64,000 nucleotides of DNA from JADJNY01 sp046349615 (GTDB lineage Bacteria; Planctomycetota; UBA1135; GCA-002686595): positions 1 through 64,000 of the forward strand of contig JAXMBZ010000003.1 of the NCBI GenBank assembly GCA_046349615.1. The letters are read 5' to 3'. Of the stretch, positions 16,679 to 25,312 are shown piece by piece. The notes beneath the pieces were generated by a model. The model was not told the DNA's origin. It saw only the letters and a list, made by a program, of their open reading frames with translations, and did no database searches. The position numbers and the translations under genes were made by a program. How positions within the stretch are numbered: the first letter of the stretch is position 1; every line of letters begins with the position of its first letter.

Positions 16679-19669
16679 ATGAACCTCCTTCGAATCCTGC
16701 CGGTGTTCGCGCTCGTCGCGAGCACGGCCTGCACGTCCATGAACGCATCGCACGACACCCAAGCGTCGGCAGGCACCGCGCCCTCCGCGGCGGTGCGCGC
16801 GAAGCCCGCCCCGGTCTTCCCCTACACGATCGAGCGTCACGCGCTCGACAACGGCGTCCAAGTGCGCCTGATCCCGATGCCGTCGGGCGGACTCGTCTCC
16901 TACTGGACGATCGTGCGCACGGGCTCGCGCGACGAGGTCGAGCAAGGCGTCACCGGCTTCGCGCACTTCTTCGAACACATGATGTTCCGCGGGAGCAAGC
17001 GCTTCCCCGACTTCGACAAGATCGTCAACGGCATCGGCGCGGACTCGAACGCGTACACGACCGACGACTACACCGCGTACCACCTCGGCTTCGCGCGCGA
17101 GGACCTGAACACCGTGATCGAGGTCGAAGCAGACCGCTTCCAGAACCTCGACTACTCGGTCGACCAGTTCAAAACGGAGTCGGGCGCCGTGTACGGCGAA
17201 TATCGCAAGGGCCGCACGTCGCCGTTCGACGTGCTCTTCGAGAGCGTGCAGAACGCCGCCTTCGACCAGCACACGTACAAGCACACGACGATCGGCTTCG
17301 AGGCCGACATCAAGCGGATGCCGGAGCAGTACGACTACTCGAAGTCGTTCTTCCAGCGCTTCTACCGCCCCGAGAACGTCGTGATCGTCGTCGCGGGCGA
17401 CTTCGACACGAAGGCCGCGCTCGCGAAGATCCAGAAGGAATACGCCGGCTGGAAGAAGGGCTACACCGCGCCCGCCGTGCCGAAGGAACCCGCGCAGACC
17501 GCGCAGCGCCGCCTCACGGTCGAGTTCGAAGGCCAGACGCTGCCGATGCTCGCCGTGAACTGGAAGGGCGACGCGCTCAAGCCGACGGACAAGACGATGA
17601 TGGCCGCGACGCTCTTCGGCGAGCTCGCGTTCGGCGAGACGTCCGCCATCTACAAGAAGCTCGTGCTCGACGAACAGAAGGTCGAGACGCTCTTCGCGAG
17701 CTTCGGCTACAACCGCGATCCGGGCCTCTGGTCGGTGATCGCGATGGTCAAGGACCCGAAGGACGTCGCGAGCGTCGAAGCGGAGATCTGGAAGACCGTC
17801 GAGAAGCTCCAGAAGGAGCCCGTGAACGCGCAGCGGCTCGCCGACGTGCGTTCGCGGCTCAAGTACGGGTTCTTGACGGGCCTCTCGACGCCGAACGGCG
17901 TGTGCAGCTCGCTCGCGCAGCTCGTCGCGATCACGGGCGACTTGAACTGCGTCGAGGAGATGGACAAGACGCTCGAGCAGGTCACGCCGTTCGACGTGCA
18001 GAGCGCCGCGAGCCTCTACTTGAAGCCCGAGCGCAGCACGGTCGCGCTGCTCCACACGAAGGGGCAGGCGGTGCCGAGCTTCTCGACGCTCGCTCCCAAC
18101 GCGCAGCCCGCCCTCGCGGCGCTCGCGCCGAGCGGCGCGCGCTTCGCGTTCGCCGACGCCGCGACGCCGACGCTGCCGGCGGCGCCCGCCGAGTTCGCGC
18201 CGGAGAGCCTCGCGCAGAAGCCCGTGCTCCTGCCCGTCGCGCAGGACCCGAACGTCGCGTTCAAGCTCTGGTTCCAGGTCGGCGCGCAGGACGATCCTCC
18301 CGGCAAGGAAGGCCTCGCCGCGCTGACCGCCGCGATGATCACGGAAGCGGGTACCGCGTCGCGCGAGTACCAGGCGATCCTCGAGGCGCTCTTCCCGCTC
18401 GCCGCGGGCTACGGCAACTCGGTCGACAAGGAGATGACGATCGTCTCCGGTCTCGCGCACCGCGACGTCGCCGATCGCTTCGCGGAGCTCTTCCTCGACG
18501 CGGTCGTGCACCCCGGCTTCCGCGAGAGCGACTTCACGCGTCTGCGCGACCAGATGGTGTCGGGCATCGAGAACGAGCTGCGCTACAGCTCCGACGAGGA
18601 GCTCGGCAAGGCGACGCTCGTGCAGTCCGTGTTCGCGGGCACGCGCTACGCGCACATCGACGAAGGCACGGTCGCGTCGCTGAAGGCGCTCACCGTCGAC
18701 GACGTGAAGGCGTTCTACGCGAGCCACTTCACGCGCGACAACGTCGTGATGGGCCTCGGCGGCGCGTACTCGAAGGAGCTGCAACAGAAGGTCGAGCGCG
18801 CGCTCCTCTCGCTCCCCGCGGGCAAGCCCGCGCCGGTCGCGAAGCCCGCCGTCGCGCGTCCGAGCGGCCGCCACGTGACGCTCGTCGAGAAGGACGGCCC
18901 CTCGACCGCGATCTCGTTCGGCTACCCGATCGACGTGAAGCGCGGCAGCCGCGAGTTCTACGCGCTCTGGATCGCGAACTCGTGGCTCGGCGAGCACCGC
19001 AACTCCGTCAGCCACCTCTACCAGGTCATCCGCGAAGCGCGCGGCATGAACTACGGCGACTACTCCTACATCGAGGCCTACACGAACGGCGGACGGCGCA
19101 ACACGCCGCCCGCGGGTGTCGCGCGCCGCCAGCAGATGTTCGAGGTCTGGGTGCGCCCCGTCCCGCGCGATCAGGCGCTCTTCGCGCTGCGCGCCGCGCT
19201 GCGCGAGGTCGACAAGCTCGCGAAGAACGGCCTCACGAAGGAGCAGTTCGACTACCAGCGCAAGTTCTTGAAGAACTACTGCCTGCACTTCGCCGAGACG
19301 ACATCGGACCGCCTCGGCTGGGCGCTCGACGACCGCTTCTACGGCACGGAGGCGAACGGCGGCCACCTCGCGACGTTCCGCAAGATGATGGACGAGATCA
19401 CGCTCGACGAGGTGAACGCCGCGGTGAAGAAGCACCTTCAGGCGGACGACCTCGAGATCGCGCTCGTCACGGCGGGCGCGAAGGAGCTCGCGGAGAAGAT
19501 CGTCGCCGACGCGCCGAGCCCGATCACGTACCCCGCGGGCGTCACGAAGCCCGCGGAGATCCTCGAAGAGGACCACGTGATCCAGGCCTTCCCGTTGAAG
19601 GTCCCGGCCGAGAACGTGCGCATCGTGCCCGTCGACCAGATGTTCGCGGGGACGAAGGCGAACGGCTGA
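16679..19669 (+). CDS. M16-family zinc metallopeptidase, lipoprotein
   Basis: This 996-residue peptidase starts with a lipoprotein signal (MNLLRILPVFALVASTACTS; lipobox ASTAC with Cys-19). The inverted zinc motif HFFEH lies at about 97-101 in GFAHFFEHMMFRGS, and the downstream glutamate region is in YGEYRKGR. The protein has the usual two halves: an active N-terminal M16 unit and an inactive second M16 unit from about residue 520 (PVLLPVAQDPNVAFKLWFQV). It should act in the periplasm or on the outer membrane and degrade peptides. Met-16679 is chosen because it gives a clean signal peptide and ends a long non-coding upstream stretch. It is monocistronic and followed by a strong hairpin. Confidence 0.92.
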   Translation: MNLLRILPVFALVASTACTSMNASHDTQASAGTAPSAAVRAKPAPVFPYTIERHALDNGVQVRLIPMPSGGLVSYWTIVRTGSRDEVEQGVTGFAHFFEHMMFRGSKRFPDFDKIVNGIGADSNAYTTDDYTAYHLGFAREDLNTVIEVEADRFQNLDYSVDQFKTESGAVYGEYRKGRTSPFDVLFESVQNAAFDQHTYKHTTIGFEADIKRMPEQYDYSKSFFQRFYRPENVVIVVAGDFDTKAALAKIQKEYAGWKKGYTAPAVPKEPAQTAQRRLTVEFEGQTLPMLAVNWKGDALKPTDKTMMAATLFGELAFGETSAIYKKLVLDEQKVETLFASFGYNRDPGLWSVIAMVKDPKDVASVEAEIWKTVEKLQKEPVNAQRLADVRSRLKYGFLTGLSTPNGVCSSLAQLVAITGDLNCVEEMDKTLEQVTPFDVQSAASLYLKPERSTVALLHTKGQAVPSFSTLAPNAQPALAALAPSGARFAFADAATPTLPAAPAEFAPESLAQKPVLLPVAQDPNVAFKLWFQVGAQDDPPGKEGLAALTAAMITEAGTASREYQAILEALFPLAAGYGNSVDKEMTIVSGLAHRDVADRFAELFLDAVVHPGFRESDFTRLRDQMVSGIENELRYSSDEELGKATLVQSVFAGTRYAHIDEGTVASLKALTVDDVKAFYASHFTRDNVVMGLGGAYSKELQQKVERALLSLPAGKPAPVAKPAVARPSGRHVTLVEKDGPSTAISFGYPIDVKRGSREFYALWIANSWLGEHRNSVSHLYQVIREARGMNYGDYSYIEAYTNGGRRNTPPAGVARRQQMFEVWVRPVPRDQALFALRAALREVDKLAKNGLTKEQFDYQRKFLKNYCLHFAETTSDRLGWALDDRFYGTEANGGHLATFRKMMDEITLDEVNAAVKKHLQADDLEIALVTAGAKELAEKIVADAPSPITYPAGVTKPAEILEEDHVIQAFPLKVPAENVRIVPVDQMFAGTKANG

Positions 19670-19693
19670 GCCCGAGTATCGGAGAGGCATCAC

Positions 19694-19726
19694 GCGGGCC
19701 GCGCTTCCACCGGAGGCGCGGCCCGC
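19694..19726 (+). terminator. Hairpin terminator after the M16 gene
   Basis: An 11-bp perfect stem (GCGGGCCGCGC at 19694-19704 with GCGCGGCCCGC at 19716-19726) with an 11-nt loop lies 24 nt after the stop codon. No clear U-run follows. The stem sequence is nearly the same as in the hairpin at 22816. Confidence 0.65.
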
Positions 19727-20104
19727 ACGCCGTCTTGGCCCGCGCCCAGTGGACGGAGTCCGGCCGGAAATCGACCGTGACCGACTCCAGCATCCAGGGA
19801 GGTCGGCGTGCAGCCGGGGCGCAGTGCGCGGGAACTCCGCGTCCGTGAACCGCGAGCCTGCGAAGCAAGGAACGACGGCCAGGCTCCTGGCGAACGGGGG
19901 GAACTCCCTTGGTGCGGACCGCGAAGGGCGTGACCACGACGACCTCGATGCTCGGCGGAACGCGCTCCACGGTCCTCTTGCTCGTGAAGCGGTGAGGCGG
20001 GGTCCGTGGGGAGCATGGCCGCGGCGAGTCGTGGTGAAATGCTGGAACGACTCGATCGCGACCGGCCACAAGGGCTCCAGTCCCCCCTACCCTCGGAGAC
20101 CTGC
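19727..20104. other. Intergenic stretch before the repeat-rich secreted protein
   Basis: No gene can be supported in these ~380 bp. Open frames here lack family signals and signal-like starts. A TACCCT box at 20088-20093 with a GGAG further on lies 11 nt before the ATG at 20105 and could be the -10 element of the next gene. Confidence 0.35.
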
Positions 20105-22774
20105 ATGCAACACCGCCCCGTACTCTCCACCGGATTCGCGCTCTTCCTCATGACGGCGGGGTCCATTCGTGCAGAGGCGCAACTCTGCGCACCGGATTGG
20201 ATCGGGTTCCCCGTCAGCGGCCCGCGCGGGCCCGTGTTCGCGCTGCAGGAGCACGACGACGGCTCCGGAAACGCGCTCTTCCTCGGGGGCTCGAACCTGA
20301 CGAACGGCGGCGCGGTGCCGACCTACGTGGGAGTCATGCGTTGGCGCGGCGCCGCGCTCGAGCCGCTCTACCCCGGGACAACCAACGCGATGACGAGCTT
20401 CGATTTCGGCGCGGGACCGGAGCTGTTCGCCGCCGGAGCTTACCCGACCGTCCCGATCGTGCCGCAGACCATCGATCAGGTCCTGCGTTGGAACGGCGCG
20501 ACCTTCACACCGCTGGGCTCGTCGAGCCCCAGCACCACGAGCTTCCAACCGAACTCCGTGTACGCGCTCGCGGCGCACGACGACGGCGGCGGGAGCGCGC
20601 TGTACGCCGGCGGCAACTTCCAAGTGCTCGGCGGCGCGAGTTGCCAACGCATCGGACGTTGGAACGGAAGCGCATGGACGCAGGTGGGAGCCGGCCTCAA
20701 CGCCGCCGTGAATTCGCTCTGCGTCTTCGACGATGGCGGCGGCGCGCGACTCTACGCGGGCGGCAGCTTCACGGCTTCGGGCAGTTCGGCCGTCGCGCGC
20801 GTGGCGAGGTGGGACGGCGCGAGCTGGCTGCCCGTCGGAGCCGGACTGCCCTCACCCGTGCAGAGCCTCGCCGTGTTCGATGCGGGCACGGGTGCGCGGC
20901 TCTACGCCGGGTTGCAGGGCACGACGAACTCGGTTTGGCGGCTCGACGGAGGAGTGTGGAGCATCGTCGGTGCGACGAACGGCGGCGTGCTCGACCTGCG
21001 AGTCGACACGATCCAAAGCGTCACGCGCCTCTACGCCTCGGGAACGTTCACGACGATCGGGGGGACCCCCGCGGAACGCGTCGCCGCGTACGACGGCGCG
21101 ACATGGAGCGCGCTCGCCGCGGGGTTGAGGTCTTCCTCGAGCTCGGCGGACGCGTATGCGCTCCACGGGTTCGACCGCGGGAACGGCCGCGAACTCTTCG
21201 CCGGAGGCGGGTTCCGCTCGGCGGGCACGCAGACGGCGTACTCGCTCGCCGGCTGGAACGGGAGCGCGTGGAGCGGCGTCGCCCCGTCGCTCGCGCCGGG
21301 CGGCTCCGTGAGTGCGCTCGCCGACGTGCCCTTCGGCGCAGGGCGCATGCTCGCCGTGGGCGGCACGTTCCACACGGTCGGGACGAAGGAAGCGCGCCAC
21401 ATCGCGCTCTGGAACGGAACGAACTGGACCACGCTAGGCGGCGGACTCGGCCTCGCTCCGCTTGCGATCACCGCGTTCGACGACGGCGCGGGAACGACGC
21501 TCTTCGCCGGCGGAGGTTACGACGGCGCGGGCGGGCCCACGAACAGCTTCGCCGAGCGTTGGGACGGGACAGCGTGGGTCTCGATCAGCGCGGGACTCAA
21601 CTCGTTCGTCCGCACGCTCGCCGTGCACGACGACGGCACCGGCAGCGCGCTCTACGCCGCGGGCAACGCTTCTCCCGGCGGCGGCGGCCAGCACGTCATG
21701 CGCTGGAATGGGACGTCGTGGACTCCGGTCGGGGCCGTCTTGGACGGCGTGATTCGCGGCCTCGCGTCCTACGACGACGGAACGGGTGCCAAGCTCTACG
21801 CGGTAGGCGAGTTCTCGCATTCGATCGCCGCATGGGACGGATCGAGCTGGTCGCCCGTCGGCGGCGGACTGACGGATGGAACGGGTGGATTCCCGCCGCT
21901 CGCGTTCGCCGTCCGCGTGCACGATGACGGCGGCGGTCCGCGTCTGTTCGTCTGCGGACAATTCACCCGTGCCGGCGGCGTCTTCACGAATGGGGTCGCG
22001 GCGTGGAACGGCACGACGTGGAGCGCGACCGCGCCCGGTGCGCCGGCCGAGGTGTACACGATGGGAGCCTACTCCACGTCGAGTGGTCCCGCGCTCGTCG
22101 TGTCCGGGTACGTCGGCCTGAATGCGCAGCACACTTGGCGCCTCCTGAACGGGACGTGGAGCCCCTTCCTGGCGGGCCAGCCGAGCGCGCTCGCGGCGTA
22201 CGACTCGGGCTCGAGCGGCGGAGAAGCGCTCTACATGAACATCGACGCGCCCGACTTCTTCGGCGGCGCGCTCGCGGCGTATCGCGGTTGCGCGCTCGAC
22301 GGCGCACCGTACTGCGCAGGAGACGGAGCCGACGCATCGGTCACGATCGCGTGCCCATGCGGCAACTCGGGCGACGCGGGTCGCGGCTGCGCGAACTCGG
22401 TGCAGCCGCTCGGCGCCCTTCTCTCCGTGTACGGCGCGTCGGCGGCGGACGACGTGCGCCTCCTCGGCACCGGGATGCCGCTCACGGCGCCGTGTGTCTT
22501 CTTGAAGGGCGACGACGACGTCGCGGGGGGCGTCGTGTTCGGCGACGGCGTGCGCTGTGTCGGCGGGAACCTCATCCGGCTCGGCACGCTACTCTCCTCC
22601 GCCGGAAGCGCGACCTATCCGGGCCCCACGAACCCGAGCGTCTCGACGCGCGGCCAGACGCCGCCCGGGAGCGGGCTCCTCGCGCGCTACCAGGTCTACT
22701 TCCGCAACGCCGCGGCCGCGTTCTGTCCGCCGTCCTTGTTCAACGTGTCGAACGGCTGGCGGCTCGTTTGGTAG
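20105..22774 (+). CDS. Large secreted repeat protein with Cys-rich C-terminal domain
   Basis: This 889-residue protein starts with a signal peptide (HRPVLSTGFALFLMTAGSIR, cleaved around AEAQ). From about residue 40 to 730 it consists of roughly a dozen ~45-60-residue repeats with the pattern DDGxGxxLYAGGxF...G...VARWDGxxWxxVGAGL, for example DDGGGARLYAGGSFTASG. These are predicted beta-propeller or kelch-like blades. The final ~150 residues are the shared module (YCAGDG, IACPCGNSGDAGRGCANS, VVFGDGVRCVGGNLIRL, RYQVYFRNAAAAFCPP, ending RLVW). Met-20105 is selected because longer in-frame starts would bury the signal peptide. The function is unknown; a surface or extracellular role is inferred. 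Confidence 0.85.
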   Translation: MQHRPVLSTGFALFLMTAGSIRAEAQLCAPDWIGFPVSGPRGPVFALQEHDDGSGNALFLGGSNLTNGGAVPTYVGVMRWRGAALEPLYPGTTNAMTSFDFGAGPELFAAGAYPTVPIVPQTIDQVLRWNGATFTPLGSSSPSTTSFQPNSVYALAAHDDGGGSALYAGGNFQVLGGASCQRIGRWNGSAWTQVGAGLNAAVNSLCVFDDGGGARLYAGGSFTASGSSAVARVARWDGASWLPVGAGLPSPVQSLAVFDAGTGARLYAGLQGTTNSVWRLDGGVWSIVGATNGGVLDLRVDTIQSVTRLYASGTFTTIGGTPAERVAAYDGATWSALAAGLRSSSSSADAYALHGFDRGNGRELFAGGGFRSAGTQTAYSLAGWNGSAWSGVAPSLAPGGSVSALADVPFGAGRMLAVGGTFHTVGTKEARHIALWNGTNWTTLGGGLGLAPLAITAFDDGAGTTLFAGGGYDGAGGPTNSFAERWDGTAWVSISAGLNSFVRTLAVHDDGTGSALYAAGNASPGGGGQHVMRWNGTSWTPVGAVLDGVIRGLASYDDGTGAKLYAVGEFSHSIAAWDGSSWSPVGGGLTDGTGGFPPLAFAVRVHDDGGGPRLFVCGQFTRAGGVFTNGVAAWNGTTWSATAPGAPAEVYTMGAYSTSSGPALVVSGYVGLNAQHTWRLLNGTWSPFLAGQPSALAAYDSGSSGGEALYMNIDAPDFFGGALAAYRGCALDGAPYCAGDGADASVTIACPCGNSGDAGRGCANSVQPLGALLSVYGASAADDVRLLGTGMPLTAPCVFLKGDDDVAGGVVFGDGVRCVGGNLIRLGTLLSSAGSATYPGPTNPSVSTRGQTPPGSGLLARYQVYFRNAAAAFCPPSLFNVSNGWRLVW

Positions 22775-22815
22775 CGGCACCGCGGTCCACGGCATCGCAC
22801 GGTTCCGACACGCCC

Positions 22816-22848
22816 GCGGGCCGCGCCTCTCGTCGAGACGCGGCCCGC
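22816..22848. terminator. Bidirectional hairpin between convergent genes
   Basis: GCGGGCCGCG (22816-22825) pairs perfectly with CGCGGCCCGC (22839-22848), and the stem continues inward as TCTCG/CGAGA after a small bulge. It lies between the end of the secreted protein gene and the end of the glutamine synthetase gene and could stop transcription from both sides. Confidence 0.7.
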
Positions 22849-22896
22849 GCCGTTTCCATCGCGTTCCACCGGACGCGTCGCGCGTCCGGCGGCGGA

Positions 22897-24408
22897 TCAG
22901 AACATGCTCCAGAGGTACTGGTTCGTCACCTCGTGGTGGTACTGGATCTCGCTCGTCTTGATCTGCGCGCCGAGCGCCTTGGGCGAGCGCTCCGCCGCCG
23001 CGAGCTTGATCTCCGCGAACTTCGTGTGGACGTCCTCGCCGAACACGTCCATCGCGAAGCGGCTCGCCTTGAACATGCGGATCGCGTCGTAGATGTTGTC
23101 GGGCAGGAAGCGCGTGCGCGAGCGCTTCGTCTCGGTGTCCGCCGTGTCCTGCGGGCCTTCGAGGCCGGTCTTGATCAGCGTGTACATGACCATGTACGGG
23201 TTCGCGTCGGGCGCCACCGAGCGGACCTCGATGCGCGCGCTCTTCTCGTTGCCGTACGGGATGCGCACCATCGCGCCGCGGTTGACCGCGGAGCACTTGA
23301 TCTGGTTCGGCGCTTCGTAGTGCGGGTCGAGGCGGCGGTACGCGTTGACGCTCGGGTTGAGCACGAGGCAGATGTCCTGCGCGCTCGTCAGGATGCGGTC
23401 GATGAAGTCCCAGCCCGACGCCGAGAGCTTCTCCTCGCCCTTCGGGTCCCAGAACGCGTTCTTGCCGTTCTTGTTGAGCGACAGGTTCGTGTGCATCCCG
23501 TTGCCGTTGACGCCGGTGACGGGCTTCGGGAGGAAGCTCGCCGTCATGTCCATGCGCTGCGCGATCTGGCGGCAGAGCAGCTTGTAGAGCTGCACCTGGT
23601 CCGCGGCGATCATCACCTCCGCGTACGAGTAGTTCATCTCGAACTGCGACGGCGCGACCTCGGGGTGGTCCTTCTCGTTCGCGAAGCCCATCGCGCGCTG
23701 CGCTTCGGCGGCGGCGTCGATGAAGTTGCGGAGCGAGTCGCCGGGCAGCGAGTGGTAGTACCCGCCGGTCGAGATGAACTCGAACTTGCCGGTCTCGTGG
23801 TAGTGGCGCTCGGCGTCGCGGCCCTTGAAGAGGAAGCCCTCGATCTCGTTCGCCGCGTGGACGACCGTGCCGCTCTTCTCGAAGAGCTTCTGCGTCGTGC
23901 GCTTGAGCGCCGAGCGCATGTCCGCGGGGTACGGCGAACCGTCGCGCGCGAGGACTTCGCCGAAGACGAGCACCTTGCCGGGCCCGAAGACGTCGGAGGG
24001 CAGCCAGTAGAAGGCGCTCCAGTCGAGGCCGAGGCGCAGGTCCGACTCGGACTGCTGGCTGAAGCCGCGCACGGACGAGCCGTCGAAGGTGAGGTTCTCC
24101 AGGGAGCCCAGGAGGAACTTCTTGTCGTAGTCGAGCATGTGCATCCGGCCCTCGAGGTCGGTGAAGCACACGGTGACGGCCTTGATGCGCTTCTCGCTCT
24201 GGAGGTACTTGACGCGCTCCGCCTTGATCTTGTCGACGGGCACGCGGTCGATGCGCTGCTGCTTCGCCTCGAGGTTCATCGCCTCGAGCTGCTCGTACGG
24301 GATCTCGAGGAAGGTGCGGAGCGCGGGGTTGGAAGCCGCCGGCGTCGAGTCGGTCGCCGGGGTCGAGGCCGCCGAACGGGCGGCGGAGCGGGTCGGGGTC
24401 GTGGCCAT
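22897..24408 (-). CDS. glnA: Glutamine synthetase family protein
   Basis: This 503-residue enzyme is predicted to make glutamine from glutamate, ammonia and ATP. Conserved blocks in order are: LTFDGSSVRGF (about 107-116), NEIEGFLF metal-binding Glu (about 187-194), SQFEMNYSY, VTGVNGNGMHTNLSLNKNG (ammonia/ATP site), YEAPNQIKCSAVNRGAMVRI and ARIEVRSVAPDANPYM. An adenylylation-site motif of the enteric type is not evident. An extra Ala/Thr/Ser-rich N-terminal extension of about 30 residues precedes the domain. The gene is divergent from an ECF sigma/kinase operon and shares a 270-bp AT-rich upstream region with it. Synthetase is most likely, though glutamine-synthetase-like ligases of other amines exist. 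Confidence 0.88.
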   Translation of the reverse strand: MATTPTRSAARSAASTPATDSTPAASNPALRTFLEIPYEQLEAMNLEAKQQRIDRVPVDKIKAERVKYLQSEKRIKAVTVCFTDLEGRMHMLDYDKKFLLGSLENLTFDGSSVRGFSQQSESDLRLGLDWSAFYWLPSDVFGPGKVLVFGEVLARDGSPYPADMRSALKRTTQKLFEKSGTVVHAANEIEGFLFKGRDAERHYHETGKFEFISTGGYYHSLPGDSLRNFIDAAAEAQRAMGFANEKDHPEVAPSQFEMNYSYAEVMIAADQVQLYKLLCRQIAQRMDMTASFLPKPVTGVNGNGMHTNLSLNKNGKNAFWDPKGEEKLSASGWDFIDRILTSAQDICLVLNPSVNAYRRLDPHYEAPNQIKCSAVNRGAMVRIPYGNEKSARIEVRSVAPDANPYMVMYTLIKTGLEGPQDTADTETKRSRTRFLPDNIYDAIRMFKASRFAMDVFGEDVHTKFAEIKLAAAERSPKALGAQIKTSEIQYHHEVTNQYLWSMF

Positions 24409-24679
24409 GGTTCGATCTCGGGGTGCGTTGCCTGAGGAAGCGGCCGGTGGGCCGTTAGGCTAAATCTATCGGCCTCGAGACTAAAATCCAGGAGCTGAAG
24501 CCCTGATTCCTGGACTTTGATTTCAATTTCCTAGGCGCCAAGGCCAACCTCCGGGGATGCGCGCCGCCCCCCCCCGCCCCCCCTCGACCGCTCGCGACGG
24601 CTTTTCGCGAGAAACTCCGGCGGATCACGGGCGGCGCTTCGCCAGCCAGGAGGAGCCCCCGACGGAGCTCGTCCTCGAA
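24409..24679. promoter_or_regulatory. AT-rich divergent promoter region with an inverted repeat
   Basis: Between glnA and the ECF sigma gene there is a clear drop in G+C. TCCAGGA (24487-24493) and TCCTGGA (24508-24514) form an inverted repeat spaced by 14 nt, flanked by AAAA and CTTTGATTT. This looks like an operator or a structured leader. Minus-strand TAGATT/TTTAGT strings and plus-strand TTGATTTCAATTT are candidate promoter elements. Runs of C near 24567-24583 follow. Regulation of glnA by nitrogen cannot be shown from this. Confidence 0.45.
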
Positions 24680-25312
24680 ATGGTCTTCCGAGTTACGCTC
24701 TCCCCCGTGACCGATCCCGCGCAGTTCCTCCGCGACCTGGAGCGCGCGCGCGCCGGCGAGCGAGACGCGTTGGAAGAGCTCACCCGGCGCTTCTATCCCG
24801 CGGTGCAGGAGCTCGTCCACCACCGCCTCGCCTCGGACCTGCGCCGGGGCCGCTCGTGGTTGAACGCCCACTTCAGCACCGGCGACGTCGTCCAGTCGGT
24901 CTTCGAGAGCGTCCTGCAGGACCTGCGCGCGTTCCAGGGCCGGACCGAGGAGGCGTTCATCGGCTACCTCGCCGCGGTCGTGCACCACCGGCTGATCGAC
25001 GCGCTTCGATTCCACGAGGCCGCGCAGCGCGACGCGCGCCGCAGCCTTCGGCTCGACACCGACTTCGACGCCGAGGGCGCCGAGCCCGACCCCGCCGAGG
25101 CGGCCCAGCGCGCGGACGAGACCGCCGTCCTGCAGGCCGCGCTCGAGCGCTTCGAGCCGCGCGAGCAGCACCTGATCCGCGCACGGATGGACGACCTCGC
25201 TTCCTTCCGCGAGCTCGCGGAGCAGCTCGGCTACGGCTCGGAGTCCGCGGCGCGGCGGGCGTTCTTCGACGCGCAGGCACGGCTCCTCATCTGGCTCAAG
25301 AGGTCGTCGTGA
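24680..25312 (+). CDS. ECF-type RNA polymerase sigma factor
   Basis: A sigma-70 family factor of the small ECF class. Region 2 covers ARAGERDALEELTRRFYPAV and HFSTGDVVQSVFESVLQDLR; the segment YLAAVVHHRLIDALRFHEAA follows; region 4 is ERFEPREQHLIRARMDDLAS and FRELAEQLGYGSESAARRAF. The ATG at 24680 is used; a GTG at 24707 (VTDPAQFLRDL) is an equally good start and gives a 201-residue protein. Its stop overlaps the GTG of the kinase gene by 4 bp, so the two are coupled. It likely directs RNA polymerase to a regulon controlled by the kinase, as in other planctomycete ECF/kinase pairs; this is inference. Confidence 0.85.
   Translation: MVFRVTLSPVTDPAQFLRDLERARAGERDALEELTRRFYPAVQELVHHRLASDLRRGRSWLNAHFSTGDVVQSVFESVLQDLRAFQGRTEEAFIGYLAAVVHHRLIDALRFHEAAQRDARRSLRLDTDFDAEGAEPDPAEAAQRADETAVLQAALERFEPREQHLIRARMDDLASFRELAEQLGYGSESAARRAFFDAQARLLIWLKRSS

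Noticed and set aside
14371..19848. An 1825-codon open frame on the plus strand
   Set aside because: It lies antisense to the radical SAM gene and out of frame with the M16 gene, is extremely Arg-rich, and has no family motifs. It is a high-GC shadow frame.
16142..20071. A 1309-codon open frame on the minus strand
   Set aside because: Antisense to the M16 peptidase gene with Arg/Glu/Leu-biased composition typical of shadow frames.
20105..22774. Tandem DNA repeats or a CRISPR-like array
   Set aside because: The repetition is at protein level (propeller-like blades) with diverged DNA; there are no identical repeats with unique spacers.
24565..24590. C-rich homopolymer runs as a phase-variation site
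   Set aside because: They lie upstream of the likely sigma start and not in a coding frame; sequencing error or simple GC bias explains them as well.
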